DNA from: Litchfieldia sinesaloumensis
Lineage (GTDB): Bacteria; Bacillota; Bacilli; Bacillales; Bacillaceae_L
Direction: 5' to 3'
Assembly: GCF_900156865.1 (NCBI RefSeq)
Contig: NZ_LT732529.1
Coordinates: 3,460,866-3,524,865 of the forward strand
Length of the DNA: 64,000 nucleotides
The translations under genes were made by a program, and so were the position numbers. The notes under the pieces were generated by a model. The model searched no databases. It had not been told where the DNA came from and saw nothing but the letters and a program-made list of their open reading frames with translations. Positions 54,266 to 63,008 of the stretch are shown here, piece by piece (the first letter of the stretch is position 1; each line of letters begins with the position of its first letter).

Positions 54266-55729
54266 TTAATGATCGTGATTATTACCATCTTCAGGCAAAA
54301 TGGTTGGAACTTGTGACTCAGTGCCAGGTTCTACTAATAAGAACTGCCCCATCATGCCTTGATCCTCATGAAGCAATAAATGGCAGTGATACATAAGTGG
54401 AAAATTAGGGTCGGCATAGTCCCCAAACTCAACAACAATTCTCACCTTTGAACCATTGGGAACAAACACGGTATCCTTCCTTCCCTTCTCGTAATCAGAG
54501 GGAGCCTTTCCATTTATGTCCAATACTCGAAAAGCTGCATTATGAATATGGAAATTATGAGACCATCCAAAATTATTTATTTCCCATATTTCTGTTGCAC
54601 CCGCTGGAACAACCTCATCAATTCGGTACATGTCCATTAATTTATCATTAATCTTATTCTCCATTGTGAGTTTAAATTGACGGACTCTTGCATCTTCTGG
54701 TACCTCAATTGGTGGGACAGTTGATAGCTTTCCGTCAATTGGAGTCGAATCTGTTAACTCTGAAGCTGCAACAATTTTCAACAATTCAAATTCCCCATTG
54801 TCTAAACCTGCATTCCCCTTATAGCTGTGAAGAATCGTTTCATCGCCAGGCTCAAATTCAACTACAATTTCTGCACGCTCACCTGGACTTAGCATTATAC
54901 GATCTAATGTTACTGGCTCGTTTAGAAGCCCTGCGTCACTTCCTACAAGTTGAAACGACCTGTCATCTGAAAAACCGAAATTATAGGCCCTTGCGTTTGA
55001 GCCATTGAGAAGTCGAAAGCGAACTTGACTTGCTGTCACCTTCAGAAAAGGGTCATATGTTCCATTCACAAGTATTTCATCGCCCAATGTACCAAATATA
55101 CCCTCATCATCCATTGTTAACTGCCCATCATCTGTAAACAATTTGTCTTGTATAATGAGAGGAATATCATCTACCCCGTAGGTTGAAGGCAGTTTCTTTG
55201 AATCCTCATCGTCAATAATGAACATTCCAGCCAGTCCACTATAAACATGCTCCGCAGTTTTACCGTGTAAGTGTGGATGATACCAAGTAGTAGCGGACGG
55301 CTGGTCAATTGTCCAATGCGGCGTCCAGGTTTCCCCTGCCTCAATCATTTGGTGTGGACCTCCATCCATCACCGCAGGTAATAACATACCGTGCCAATGA
55401 AGGGTCGATGTTTCATTCATATTATTAGTAACTTGAAAAGAAACTTTGTCACCTCGTGAGGCTCTTATCGTTGGGCCAAGGTAGGATCCGTTGATTCCCC
55501 GAGTGTCTGCAAGCTTACCAGGTAGTAGTTCTGTTGTTCCTTCTTGCAAGGTTAACATAAAGTTTTTGGTACCATCTGGTTCAATTGTAGGGTCCACAAG
55601 TGGTGGAATCCTTAGTGGTTGTTCAAACTCTAATTCCCCCACATTTGTCATAATTTCTTCTTTGCCACAAGCTGTTAATAGTACAAGTAACATAAGTGAT
55701 ACTGTAAAAAATCTATAATTTAATTTCAA
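54266..55729 (-). CDS. Multicopper oxidase lipoprotein
   Basis: 487 residues. Signal peptide with lipobox LLTAC (Cys21), then three cupredoxin domains with all copper motifs: HWHG, HPHLHG, HNFHIH and HCHLLLHEDQGMM. The axial type-1 ligand is the final Met. Surface-anchored oxidase of phenols, Cu(I) or Mn(II) in relatives; substrate undefined. A His/Asp-rich C-terminus (GNNHDH) may add metal binding. Monocistronic. Confidence 0.88.
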   Translation of the reverse strand: MKLNYRFFTVSLMLLVLLTACGKEEIMTNVGELEFEQPLRIPPLVDPTIEPDGTKNFMLTLQEGTTELLPGKLADTRGINGSYLGPTIRASRGDKVSFQVTNNMNETSTLHWHGMLLPAVMDGGPHQMIEAGETWTPHWTIDQPSATTWYHPHLHGKTAEHVYSGLAGMFIIDDEDSKKLPSTYGVDDIPLIIQDKLFTDDGQLTMDDEGIFGTLGDEILVNGTYDPFLKVTASQVRFRLLNGSNARAYNFGFSDDRSFQLVGSDAGLLNEPVTLDRIMLSPGERAEIVVEFEPGDETILHSYKGNAGLDNGEFELLKIVAASELTDSTPIDGKLSTVPPIEVPEDARVRQFKLTMENKINDKLMDMYRIDEVVPAGATEIWEINNFGWSHNFHIHNAAFRVLDINGKAPSDYEKGRKDTVFVPNGSKVRIVVEFGDYADPNFPLMYHCHLLLHEDQGMMGQFLLVEPGTESQVPTILPEDGNNHDH

Positions 55730-55960
55730 TTTCTCCCTCTACTTTCTTTTCTTTCAACTGGTGTTTCGAAATTTTATCTTATTCTACTATTTTACCATAG
55801 TCTTTTTTAGTTCCCGAAATTGTCATTAAATCGACACACATTTATGAGAACAACTCAAAACCTTCACGATTCATTAAATCTCTAATCAGGTGGTACTTCT
55901 TTCTAATGAAACCAACTAGTATATCTAGTAACCTCAAAGATTCTGAAAAAATTAAAGAAA
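55730..55960. other. Intergenic region upstream of the S-box promoter
   Basis: AT-rich, no convincing gene or structure seen. Confidence 0.3.
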
Positions 55961-55965
55961 TACAC

Positions 55966-55994
55966 TTGACTTATTATTAAGATAAAGGTAATAT
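55966..55994 (+). promoter_or_regulatory. Promoter of the second S-box operon
   Basis: TTGACT (55966-55971), 17-bp spacer, TAATAT (55989-55994). Confidence 0.75.
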
Positions 55995-56017
55995 CAGAAT
56001 ATTAATTTTAATAATTA

Positions 56018-56195
56018 TTCTCTTATAAAGAGTGGCAGAGGGACTGGCCCTGTGAAGCCCGGCAACCATTCATATTTTCCGTTAAATATGAACAGGTGCT
56101 AAATCCTGCAAAATACTATGTATTTTGGAAGATAAGAGAGGTATTTACTATTCAAGTATAATTATACCTCTCATTATGAGAGGTTTTTTTATTTC
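56018..56195 (+). promoter_or_regulatory. SAM-I (S-box) riboswitch with terminator
   Basis: P1 CTCTTAT / GATAAGAG (56019 / 56131-56138), with the core AGAGTGGCAGAGGGA, TGGCCC, GAAGCCCGGCAACC and GGTGCTAAATCC. An antiterminator GAGAGGTAT / ATACCTCTC competes with the terminator ACCTCTCA / TGAGAGGT plus T-run (56166-56192). Confidence 0.95.
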
Positions 56196-56223
56196 CTATT
56201 AAATGATGAGAGGAGGAATTACT

Positions 56224-57333
56224 ATGTCAAATGCGATTGTTAAAGGTGCACCTGGTCATTACCGGATCGGTGAAGGAACATTAAAGGAATTGAGTTTACA
56301 TTTATCTGACCTCAATATCAAGAATATTCATATCGTATGCGGAAAACGTGCATGGAACGCTGTACAGCCATACTGGCCAGAAGAAATAACGGAATTGGCT
56401 GGGACAAATTTTACCACAGTAGAAGGTCATTGCACGTTAGCAACAATTGATTCTATTTCAGAAGACTTGATAAATACTTCAGCAGATGCGGTTATAGGAA
56501 TCGGTGGTGGGACTGCTCTAGATATTGCAAAAGCTTCAGCTGTAAAAGCTGGAATTAAATCCATCCTAATACCGAGTATTGCTTCAACCTGTTCAGCATG
56601 GACTCCCCTAAGCGTGTTCTATGACGAAAATGGTTCGTTCACACATTACACTGAATATCCTGTTGCGAATACCCTTGTACTAGTCGAGCCAGCCGTGATT
56701 GCCGAGGCACCAATACAATATCTACGTGCAGGTATAGGAGATACGTTAGCAAAGTATTATGAAGCTGATGCTTTAGTCTCTTCACTTTATAAGGACAGAG
56801 AACACCCTGTTTGGCTGAAAGTGTCTCAATTCTCAGCAGCTATATGTCGGGATGTACTTCTTAAGGACAGTACGGCTGCAATTGAAGCAGCTCTCAATAA
56901 CACCGTTTCCGAAGAGTTAACAAGAGTTATTGAAGCTATCATCGTCACTGGTGGAATGGTAGGTGGATTTGGTGGAAAAGCAGGAAGAATTGCCGGTGCC
57001 CACACCATACATAACGCCTTAACAGTGACAAAGGAAGCTAGGAACTTTTTACATGGAGAATTAGTTTCCTATGGCATTTTGGTTCAACTTGCCCTTGAAG
57101 GAAAAAATGATGAATTGAATAAACTGTTAGATTTGTATGAGGAATGGAGTTTCCCTGCAAGCTTAAAACAATTGGGAATTAATTATAAGAATCAAGAAAC
57201 TCTAGAAAAAATCATTGATAGAGCTCTCCTTCCCCAAGAATCTATACATTTCATGGATACGATTGTTACAAGTGAAAGTTTACTAGAGGCAATAAGAAAA
57301 CTAGAAAACTATGAATCAATAATTAATGCTTAA
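56224..57333 (+). CDS. GldA/YbdH-like iron-containing dehydrogenase in a methionine operon
   Basis: About 369 residues. NAD site GIGGGTALDIAKA (about 93-105), metal ligands Asp in GIGDTLAKYYEAD (about 170) and His in AGAHTIHN and NFLHGELVSYG. Family: GldA-type polyol/hydroxyacid dehydrogenases, with the YbdH (HcxA) branch nearest from memory. First gene after the SAM riboswitch and before metQNP, so the substrate is probably a methionine-related 2-hydroxy/2-oxo acid such as 4-methylthio-2-oxobutanoate (inference). GAGGAGG picks the ATG at 56224 rather than 56203. Confidence 0.82.
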   Translation: MSNAIVKGAPGHYRIGEGTLKELSLHLSDLNIKNIHIVCGKRAWNAVQPYWPEEITELAGTNFTTVEGHCTLATIDSISEDLINTSADAVIGIGGGTALDIAKASAVKAGIKSILIPSIASTCSAWTPLSVFYDENGSFTHYTEYPVANTLVLVEPAVIAEAPIQYLRAGIGDTLAKYYEADALVSSLYKDREHPVWLKVSQFSAAICRDVLLKDSTAAIEAALNNTVSEELTRVIEAIIVTGGMVGGFGGKAGRIAGAHTIHNALTVTKEARNFLHGELVSYGILVQLALEGKNDELNKLLDLYEEWSFPASLKQLGINYKNQETLEKIIDRALLPQESIHFMDTIVTSESLLEAIRKLENYESIINA

Positions 57334-57372
57334 TCAATTTAATACTAACACCAAGAAAAGAGGAATTTTATA

Positions 57373-58203
57373 ATGAAAAAATGGTTATTATCAATCTCAG
57401 TTTTATTACTTATTTCTATTTTAGCAGCCTGTGGAGGTAGTGATTCCAGTGGTTCTAAAGAAGAAGCAGACGGATTACTTAGTGATGGCAAGTTAGTAGT
57501 AGGAGTTACAGCCGGGCCACATGAGCAAATTACAGAAAAAGTTAAAGAACTTGCTGCAGAAGAGGATTTAGAAATTGAGGTAAAAGTTTTCACGGATTAT
57601 GTTATGCCTAACGTTGCCCTAGACGAAAAGGAAATTGATATGAATAGTTTCCAAACTGAGCCTTTCTTTGAAGCTATGAAAGAAGACCGTAATCTTGACC
57701 TGGTAAAGGTGGGAGACACTGTTACGTTCCCAATGGGAATCTACTCAACAGCCGTTAAGGGCATTGAGGAACTTGAAGACGGCGCAAAAATTGGATTACC
57801 AAGTGATCCAACAAATAGTGGCCGTGCCCTTCTACTCTTTGAAAAAGCTGGGTTATTAAAATTAGATCCTGAAAAAGGCCTTAATTCAACAGTGAGAGAT
57901 ATTGTAGAAAACCCTAATAATTACGAATTCATTGAGCTAGATTCAGCACAAATTGCTCGCCAGTTGGATGAGCTAGATGCAGCAGCAATTAACACAAACT
58001 TTGCAATGGAGGCAGGATTTGTCCCTTCAAAAGATGCTATTTTTATAGAGTCCAAAGATTCACCTTTTGCAAACCTAGTTGCTGTTAGAGCAGAAAATAA
58101 AGACGACGAAGCTATTCAGAAGTTTTTAGATTTATACCATTCAGATGAAGTAAAAGCATATATTGAAGAAACATTCGAAGGATCTATCATCCCTTCTTGG
58201 TAA
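57373..58203 (+). CDS. metQ: Methionine-binding lipoprotein MetQ
   Basis: 276 residues; signal peptide with lipobox LAAC (Cys20), then the NlpA/MetQ fold (VVGVTAGPHEQITEKVK, NSFQTEPFFEAM, GLPSDPTNSGRALLLFEKAGL). Receptor for methionine import. An inverted repeat follows before metN and may raise MetQ level over the ATPase and permease. Confidence 0.93.
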   Translation: MKKWLLSISVLLLISILAACGGSDSSGSKEEADGLLSDGKLVVGVTAGPHEQITEKVKELAAEEDLEIEVKVFTDYVMPNVALDEKEIDMNSFQTEPFFEAMKEDRNLDLVKVGDTVTFPMGIYSTAVKGIEELEDGAKIGLPSDPTNSGRALLLFEKAGLLKLDPEKGLNSTVRDIVENPNNYEFIELDSAQIARQLDELDAAAINTNFAMEAGFVPSKDAIFIESKDSPFANLVAVRAENKDDEAIQKFLDLYHSDEVKAYIEETFEGSIIPSW

Positions 58204-58216
58204 TATGTTCTCAACT

Positions 58217-58253
58217 ATGAGTGGAGCGATTTTATAGAGATCGCTCCACTCAT
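58217..58253 (+). repeat. Intercistronic hairpin between metQ and metN
   Basis: ATGAGTGGAGCGAT (58217-58230) is perfectly complementary to 58240-58253 with a 9-nt loop, and no T-run follows. It looks like an mRNA-stabilising or processing hairpin rather than a terminator. Confidence 0.75.
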
Positions 58254-58289
58254 GCTAATTTGGTTAAACGAAAAGGAGTGACCTTCCAA

Positions 58290-59330
58290 ATGATCGAACT
58301 TAAAGGAATCTCGAAAAGCTTTATAGGGAAAAAGGGATCAATTGATGCATTAAAGGATGTATCAATTTCAGTAGAAAAAGGACAAATATACGGTGTAATT
58401 GGCTATAGTGGTGCTGGTAAAAGTACTCTTATTCGCTGTGTAAACCTATTAGAAAAGCCTGACACAGGTTCTGTACTCGTAAACGATGTTGATTTAACGA
58501 AATTATCACCTGGAAAACTTCGAGAAGCACGCGGAAAAATCGGGATGATATTCCAGGGCTTTAATCTACTAAAAACGGCTACAGTATATGAAAACATTGC
58601 ACTTCCGTTAAAATTAACTGGCTTAAGTAAACAGGAAGTTGAAGAGAAAGTAACAAAATACTTAAAAATTGTTGGACTTGAGAATAAGCACCATGCCTAT
58701 CCTTCTGAGTTATCGGGTGGACAAAAGCAAAGAGTAGCGATTGCTCGTGCACTTGCGCATGAACCAGAGGTACTCCTTAGTGACGAAGCTACAAGTGCCT
58801 TGGATCCTGATACAACAGAAGCAATTCTTGAATTATTATTAAAAATTAATCGTGAGCTTGGAATTACAATCTTACTTATTACCCACGAAATGAATGTCAT
58901 CCAAAGAGTTTGTGACCGTGTTGCAGTAATGGAAAACGGTGAAGTAATTGAGGAAGGTAAAACAAGAGATATCTTCACATCTCCAAAACATACTACAACG
59001 AAAAAATTTGTTAATAGCCTATTCTCACATAATATCCCTAATGATATCCTGACAAGCTTAAAGGAAACGGGGCACGTTGTTTCCCTATCCTTCTTTGGAG
59101 AGTCTTCAGGAGAGCCAACCCTTGCACTAGTAAGTAAGAAATTTGATGTTTATCCAAACATCCTATCAGGCAGTATTACCCAATTAAAAGATGAATCATT
59201 TGGTCAGCTTTTGATTCACCTAAAAGGTGACTTCGCAGAAATTGAAAAAGCTGTATCATTTCTAAAACAACAACAGGTACTGGTAGAAGGAGTGGATTTA
59301 GATGAAGGAAAAAATAAACGAGTTTCTTGA
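58290..59330 (+). CDS. metN: Methionine ABC transporter ATPase MetN
   Basis: About 346 residues: ATPase domain (Walker A GYSGAGKST, signature ELSGGQKQRVAIARAL, Walker B VLLSDEATSALD) and the C-terminal NIL methionine-sensing domain (about 265-340), which gives feedback inhibition. AAAGGAG selects the ATG at 58290; the open frame upstream is in the hairpin. Overlaps metP by 29 bp. Confidence 0.94.
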   Translation: MIELKGISKSFIGKKGSIDALKDVSISVEKGQIYGVIGYSGAGKSTLIRCVNLLEKPDTGSVLVNDVDLTKLSPGKLREARGKIGMIFQGFNLLKTATVYENIALPLKLTGLSKQEVEEKVTKYLKIVGLENKHHAYPSELSGGQKQRVAIARALAHEPEVLLSDEATSALDPDTTEAILELLLKINRELGITILLITHEMNVIQRVCDRVAVMENGEVIEEGKTRDIFTSPKHTTTKKFVNSLFSHNIPNDILTSLKETGHVVSLSFFGESSGEPTLALVSKKFDVYPNILSGSITQLKDESFGQLLIHLKGDFAEIEKAVSFLKQQQVLVEGVDLDEGKNKRVS

Positions 59331-59976
59331 ACTTTGGGGTACTGACCTTTGGGACTCTACTCTCCAAACCTTTCAAATGGTGGGAATTTCCCTAGCCTTC
59401 TCTGTTATAATTGGGTTACCGTTAGGAATATTACTTGTCCTGACTCGTCCAGGAAAAGCGTTAGGCAATAAATATGTTTATCAAGTACTAAATGTCGTTA
59501 TTAACATCGTTCGCTCGATTCCATTCATTATCCTACTGTTCTTTATTCTTCCTTTTACAAAGCTAATTGTAGGCACATCAATCGGTGTGAAGGGTGTAAT
59601 TGTTCCATTAGTTGTATACACTGCTCCTTATATTGCTCGATTAATGGAAACTGCATTATTGGAAGTGGATCGTGGAGTCATCGAAGCATATGAAGCAATG
59701 GGAATCAAGACAAGACATATTATTTGGCATGTATTAGTTAGAGAGTCACGTTCGTCTATTGTTCTCGGATTAACGATTGCAACCATCGGATTAATCGGAG
59801 CAACGGCAATGGCAGGATTAGTTGGTGGCGGTGGGCTTGGCGACCTTGCCTATCGTTATGGACACCTACGATACGAAGTGGATGTTATGTATATAACCGT
59901 TATCCTGTTAATCATCCTTGTTCAAGGACTTCAATCAGCTGGTAATCGAATTGCAGCTCGATTGAAAAAAGACTAA
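59302..59976 (+). CDS. metP: Methionine ABC transporter permease
   Basis: 224 residues, five helices, MetI/MetP family (FQMVGISLAFSVIIGLPLG, EAYEAMGIKTRHIIWHVLV). Partner of MetN and MetQ for D/L-methionine uptake. GAAGGAG inside metN; translationally coupled. Confidence 0.93.
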   Translation: MKEKINEFLELWGTDLWDSTLQTFQMVGISLAFSVIIGLPLGILLVLTRPGKALGNKYVYQVLNVVINIVRSIPFIILLFFILPFTKLIVGTSIGVKGVIVPLVVYTAPYIARLMETALLEVDRGVIEAYEAMGIKTRHIIWHVLVRESRSSIVLGLTIATIGLIGATAMAGLVGGGGLGDLAYRYGHLRYEVDVMYITVILLIILVQGLQSAGNRIAARLKKD

Positions 59977-59987
59977 AAGAAAAATAA

Positions 59988-60030
59988 CGATAACCTAGTG
60001 GAATAGCATATGGCTACGCTAGGTTTTTTT
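59988..60030 (+). terminator. Terminator of the met operon
   Basis: AACCTAGTG (59992-60000) pairs with CGCTAGGTT (60017-60025), then a T-run. Confidence 0.85.
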
Positions 60031-60114
60031 ATTGGAAACAATTCATTACTAGGCTATCAACCTTCTATGATAGTATAATAGTTTAGTAGTTTTGAGCATC
60101 AAGGAGGCTTCATG

Positions 60115-61017
60115 ATGAAAGTAAATAAGGGAATATTGTTTGTATTATTGGGTGCAGGTTGCTATGGTTTTACACCTATTTTCGCAAAATTAGGATTTAG
60201 CTACGGTTACTCACTAGGGCAAATTAATATCGTTCAAATGATCATTTCCTCTGTGTTATTATGGTCTATCACTCTAATTAAACGCCCAAGTTTTAAAGGG
60301 CTAAGTAAAAAGAATATCCCGCAAATTATGATGACCGGTTGTTTTACCGGATTAACAAGTATCTTTTATTACGGTGCGATGCAATACTTACCAGCATCCT
60401 TAGCTATTATTTTAATGTTTCAGTTTGTTTGGATTGGTATTATTCTGGAGTGGATTTTCAGCAAAGTAAAACCTACTCCTATAACCGTCCTGTCCATCGT
60501 AACCATCTTAATCGGGGTCTTTTTCGCTTCCAATATAGTAAGTGGCAATATACAGGGATTACCAATTAAGGGCCTGCTTTTTGGGATCCTATCTGCATTC
60601 ACTTATGCAGGATTTATTTTTGCTAGTGGAAAAGTCGCGGTAGATGTCGACCCGTTGACCCGAACGACTATAATGGCTACTGGGTCTACTATCTTAATAC
60701 TGATCGTTTTCATCCGAGATATTCCAGCTGTATTTCCTTTAGAGACGAATCTTTTTACGACTGCAGTTGGGGTTTCACTATTTGGAGCAGTCCTTCCCCC
60801 ATTATTCTATGCAGTTGGAGCCCCACAAGTTTCCGGTGGAATTGCCAATATATTAACATCGATTGAATTACCGATTGCTATTTTATCGGCTAGTATCATA
60901 TTGTCAGAAACAGTAACGGAACTACAGTGGCTTGGTACAGCGATCATAATAGCAGCAATTGCAATAAATGAACTTGGTAACAAAAGGTATAATGTTCGTA
61001 GACACATTGATGTGTAG
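60115..61017 (+). CDS. EamA/DMT-family transporter
   Basis: About 300 residues with ten helices in two EamA repeats; drug/metabolite transporter superfamily. AAGGAGG with 7-nt spacing favours the second ATG (60115) of an ATGATG pair. Substrate unknown; such proteins usually export amino acids or metabolites. It has its own start after the met terminator, so it is not clearly part of the S-box operon. Confidence 0.85.
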   Translation: MKVNKGILFVLLGAGCYGFTPIFAKLGFSYGYSLGQINIVQMIISSVLLWSITLIKRPSFKGLSKKNIPQIMMTGCFTGLTSIFYYGAMQYLPASLAIILMFQFVWIGIILEWIFSKVKPTPITVLSIVTILIGVFFASNIVSGNIQGLPIKGLLFGILSAFTYAGFIFASGKVAVDVDPLTRTTIMATGSTILILIVFIRDIPAVFPLETNLFTTAVGVSLFGAVLPPLFYAVGAPQVSGGIANILTSIELPIAILSASIILSETVTELQWLGTAIIIAAIAINELGNKRYNVRRHIDV

Positions 61018-61081
61018 CATATTTGCTGTTACAGATTTTATGAAATTGTAACTGACCACTTTAGCTAAAAAAAACGAAACA

Positions 61082-61130
61082 TGAAAAGGCCTAGAATCAT
61101 CTTTGAAGATGTTACTAGGCCTTTTTTAAA
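61082..61130. terminator. Bidirectional terminator between EamA and MFS genes
   Basis: AAAAGGCCTAG / CTAGGCCTTTT stem (61084-61125) with an inner paired stretch and T-run. Confidence 0.88.
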
Positions 61131-61160
61131 GGTATGTCAAAAGAATCCTCTGTCTTTATA

Positions 61161-62516
61161 TTATCTAGCATATGTTTCCTTAATGGTAGACACAGATAAC
61201 GCCCCTATAACAAGAAAGACTCCTGAAATTAAGATCATCCCTGGCATTGATGAACCGAGCGCTGGGAACAATGCAAAACTTATACATGAGGCAATGATTT
61301 GTGGTAAGCAAATACTTCCATTAAAAAGACCTAGATACATCCCCATATTTTTCCCAGATAACGCATTTGTTAGCATTGTAAATGGGAATGTCATCATAGC
61401 TGCCCAAGCAATACCAATTAAGCTAAATGAGATAAATAAGGCAACCTGGTTATGCATAAAAAATACGGAACCAAAACCAATTCCACCTAATAGTAAACTA
61501 AGTGCATACCAAGTCTTGCGTTTATCATTTGCTACACGCGCCAACACTAGTGACCAAAGTACAGCTGCAATTGATTGTACAGCTGAGAGTATTCCGAACC
61601 AGTTCCCGGCTTCCTGATATGCTGGGCTAGCAGGATTAACAGTGTTCCACACGTTCTCAGCAACTGCTCCCGTACCATACGTCCATAAATACTGAAATCC
61701 CATCCAGCAAAATAATTGAACCAACGAAACAGTCCAGAATACTTTTGGAGCACGACGAAGTAACGTAAACACATTACTTTTTTCTTTTTTATCTTCATTT
61801 GTAATACCATGATAAGCAGCGTATTCTTCTGGTGTATACTCTTTTACTTTAAGTATGGTAAAGAGACTACAAATAATGAGAATAACTGCTCCCGCATAGA
61901 AGGAAATAACTACGGACTGTGGTACAACTCCTTTTGGAGCACTGTTTGAAACACCTAAAATGGTTAATAGAAATGGGAAAATACAAGCTAGCACTGCACC
62001 ACTATTCGATAGAAAACTTTGTATAGAATAAGCGAAGCCTTTTTGTTCCTCATTAACCATATCACCAACCATCATTTTGAATGGTTGCATGGCTACGTTT
62101 GATGAAACATCCATAAACAAAATAGCCACTGCTCCAAAGGTAAGAGCGGCTACTGGACCAAAACCAAAGCTCCCTGCATTAGGTAATAAACACATCACAA
62201 TTACTGCTACAATAGCACCTACAAGTAAATATGGGATACGGCGGCCAAGTCTTGGCATCCAGGTTCTATCTGAAAAATAACCTACAAGAGGCTGGACAAT
62301 CAGTCCCGCTAGTGGCGGTAATATAAAGAAAAACCCTAATGTATGGGGATCAGCACCAATTGTTTGAAAGATACGACCCATATTTGAACTTTGCAAAGAA
62401 AATGCCATTTGAACACCCAGGAACCCAAAGCTTATCATCCATATCATATGAATCGGAAGTGTTGGTAACTGCTGTTTAATGGATCCCTCATTATTTTTAT
62501 CTCGTTGACTTGCCAA
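61161..62516 (-). CDS. MFS sugar transporter (SLC45/maltose-sucrose type)
   Basis: 451 residues, twelve helices. GYFSDRTWMPRLGRRIPY is the A-loop motif of the GPH/SLC45-like disaccharide porters; FGWFG-type segments (GNWFGILSAVQS) and MFSLNG-type LGLFNGSICLPQ also fit. Likely imports maltose, sucrose or a related glucoside. TTG start at 62514-62516 with GGAGG 8 nt upstream. Two LacI-type operators flank a long leader. Confidence 0.82.
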   Translation of the reverse strand: MASQRDKNNEGSIKQQLPTLPIHMIWMISFGFLGVQMAFSLQSSNMGRIFQTIGADPHTLGFFFILPPLAGLIVQPLVGYFSDRTWMPRLGRRIPYLLVGAIVAVIVMCLLPNAGSFGFGPVAALTFGAVAILFMDVSSNVAMQPFKMMVGDMVNEEQKGFAYSIQSFLSNSGAVLACIFPFLLTILGVSNSAPKGVVPQSVVISFYAGAVILIICSLFTILKVKEYTPEEYAAYHGITNEDKKEKSNVFTLLRRAPKVFWTVSLVQLFCWMGFQYLWTYGTGAVAENVWNTVNPASPAYQEAGNWFGILSAVQSIAAVLWSLVLARVANDKRKTWYALSLLLGGIGFGSVFFMHNQVALFISFSLIGIAWAAMMTFPFTMLTNALSGKNMGMYLGLFNGSICLPQIIASCISFALFPALGSSMPGMILISGVFLVIGALSVSTIKETYAR

Positions 62517-62770
62517 CTTAATAACCTCCTAAAATACTATAGGCTCTAAATACTGTTTTCTTTTTCTAAGAAAGATACCTTTTGCGCAATCGTTTGCATA
62601 AAAAGTAAAGGTTTTCAAGTGTCTTTAATAAACAATTTAGTTTCAGATTTAATAACCCTTATGAACAAACTACATTAAACACAAAAGTAATACAGCCTTA
62701 ACATCTTCAATAAAAACATTTCTTTATTATAATATTGATTTAAGTTATGCGCAACCGTTTGCACTCATAC
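62517..62770 (-). promoter_or_regulatory. MFS promoter region with two LacI-type operators
   Basis: Operators GCGCAATCGTTTGC (62584-62597) and GCGCAACCGTTTGC (62749-62762), 165 bp apart, share GCAANCGTTTGC. A leftward promoter TTGCGC-17-TATAAT has its -35 inside the upstream operator (-10 at about 62728-62733). Binding by a MalR-like LacI protein or by CcpA is possible; a pair at this distance suits DNA looping. The leader is about 200 nt with no other feature seen. Confidence 0.7.
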
Positions 62771-62884
62771 TTTTTTTATTTTACGCAACTTAATTCAACC
62801 ATATTAACTCTCTCTAACCTATCTTTAACCAATTTATCTGGATTTCTCCCCTCCTCTTTTATAGTTTAAATAACAATTCAAAGA

Positions 62885-62902
62885 TTGTTCAATATTTCAC
62901 AA
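62885..62902. promoter_or_regulatory. Rex-like site upstream of adh
   Basis: TTGTTCAATATTTCACAA: one perfect half (TTCACAA) and one with two changes from TTGTGAA. About 110 bp before an alcohol dehydrogenase start. Alcohol dehydrogenases are classic Rex targets. Confidence 0.5.
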
Positions 62903-63008
62903 TATACTTTCTGATTTCCGTGATATTATTAATTTGTAAATGGTAAAGCATTTACTCTTCACTATAACAGTTAAGACAAAATGCAATTAGTCAAGGGAGA
63001 GATTGCAC

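Noticed and set aside
61081-61617. 178-codon plus-strand frame
   Set aside because: Antisense to the MFS transporter; starts inside a terminator and has no ribosome site.
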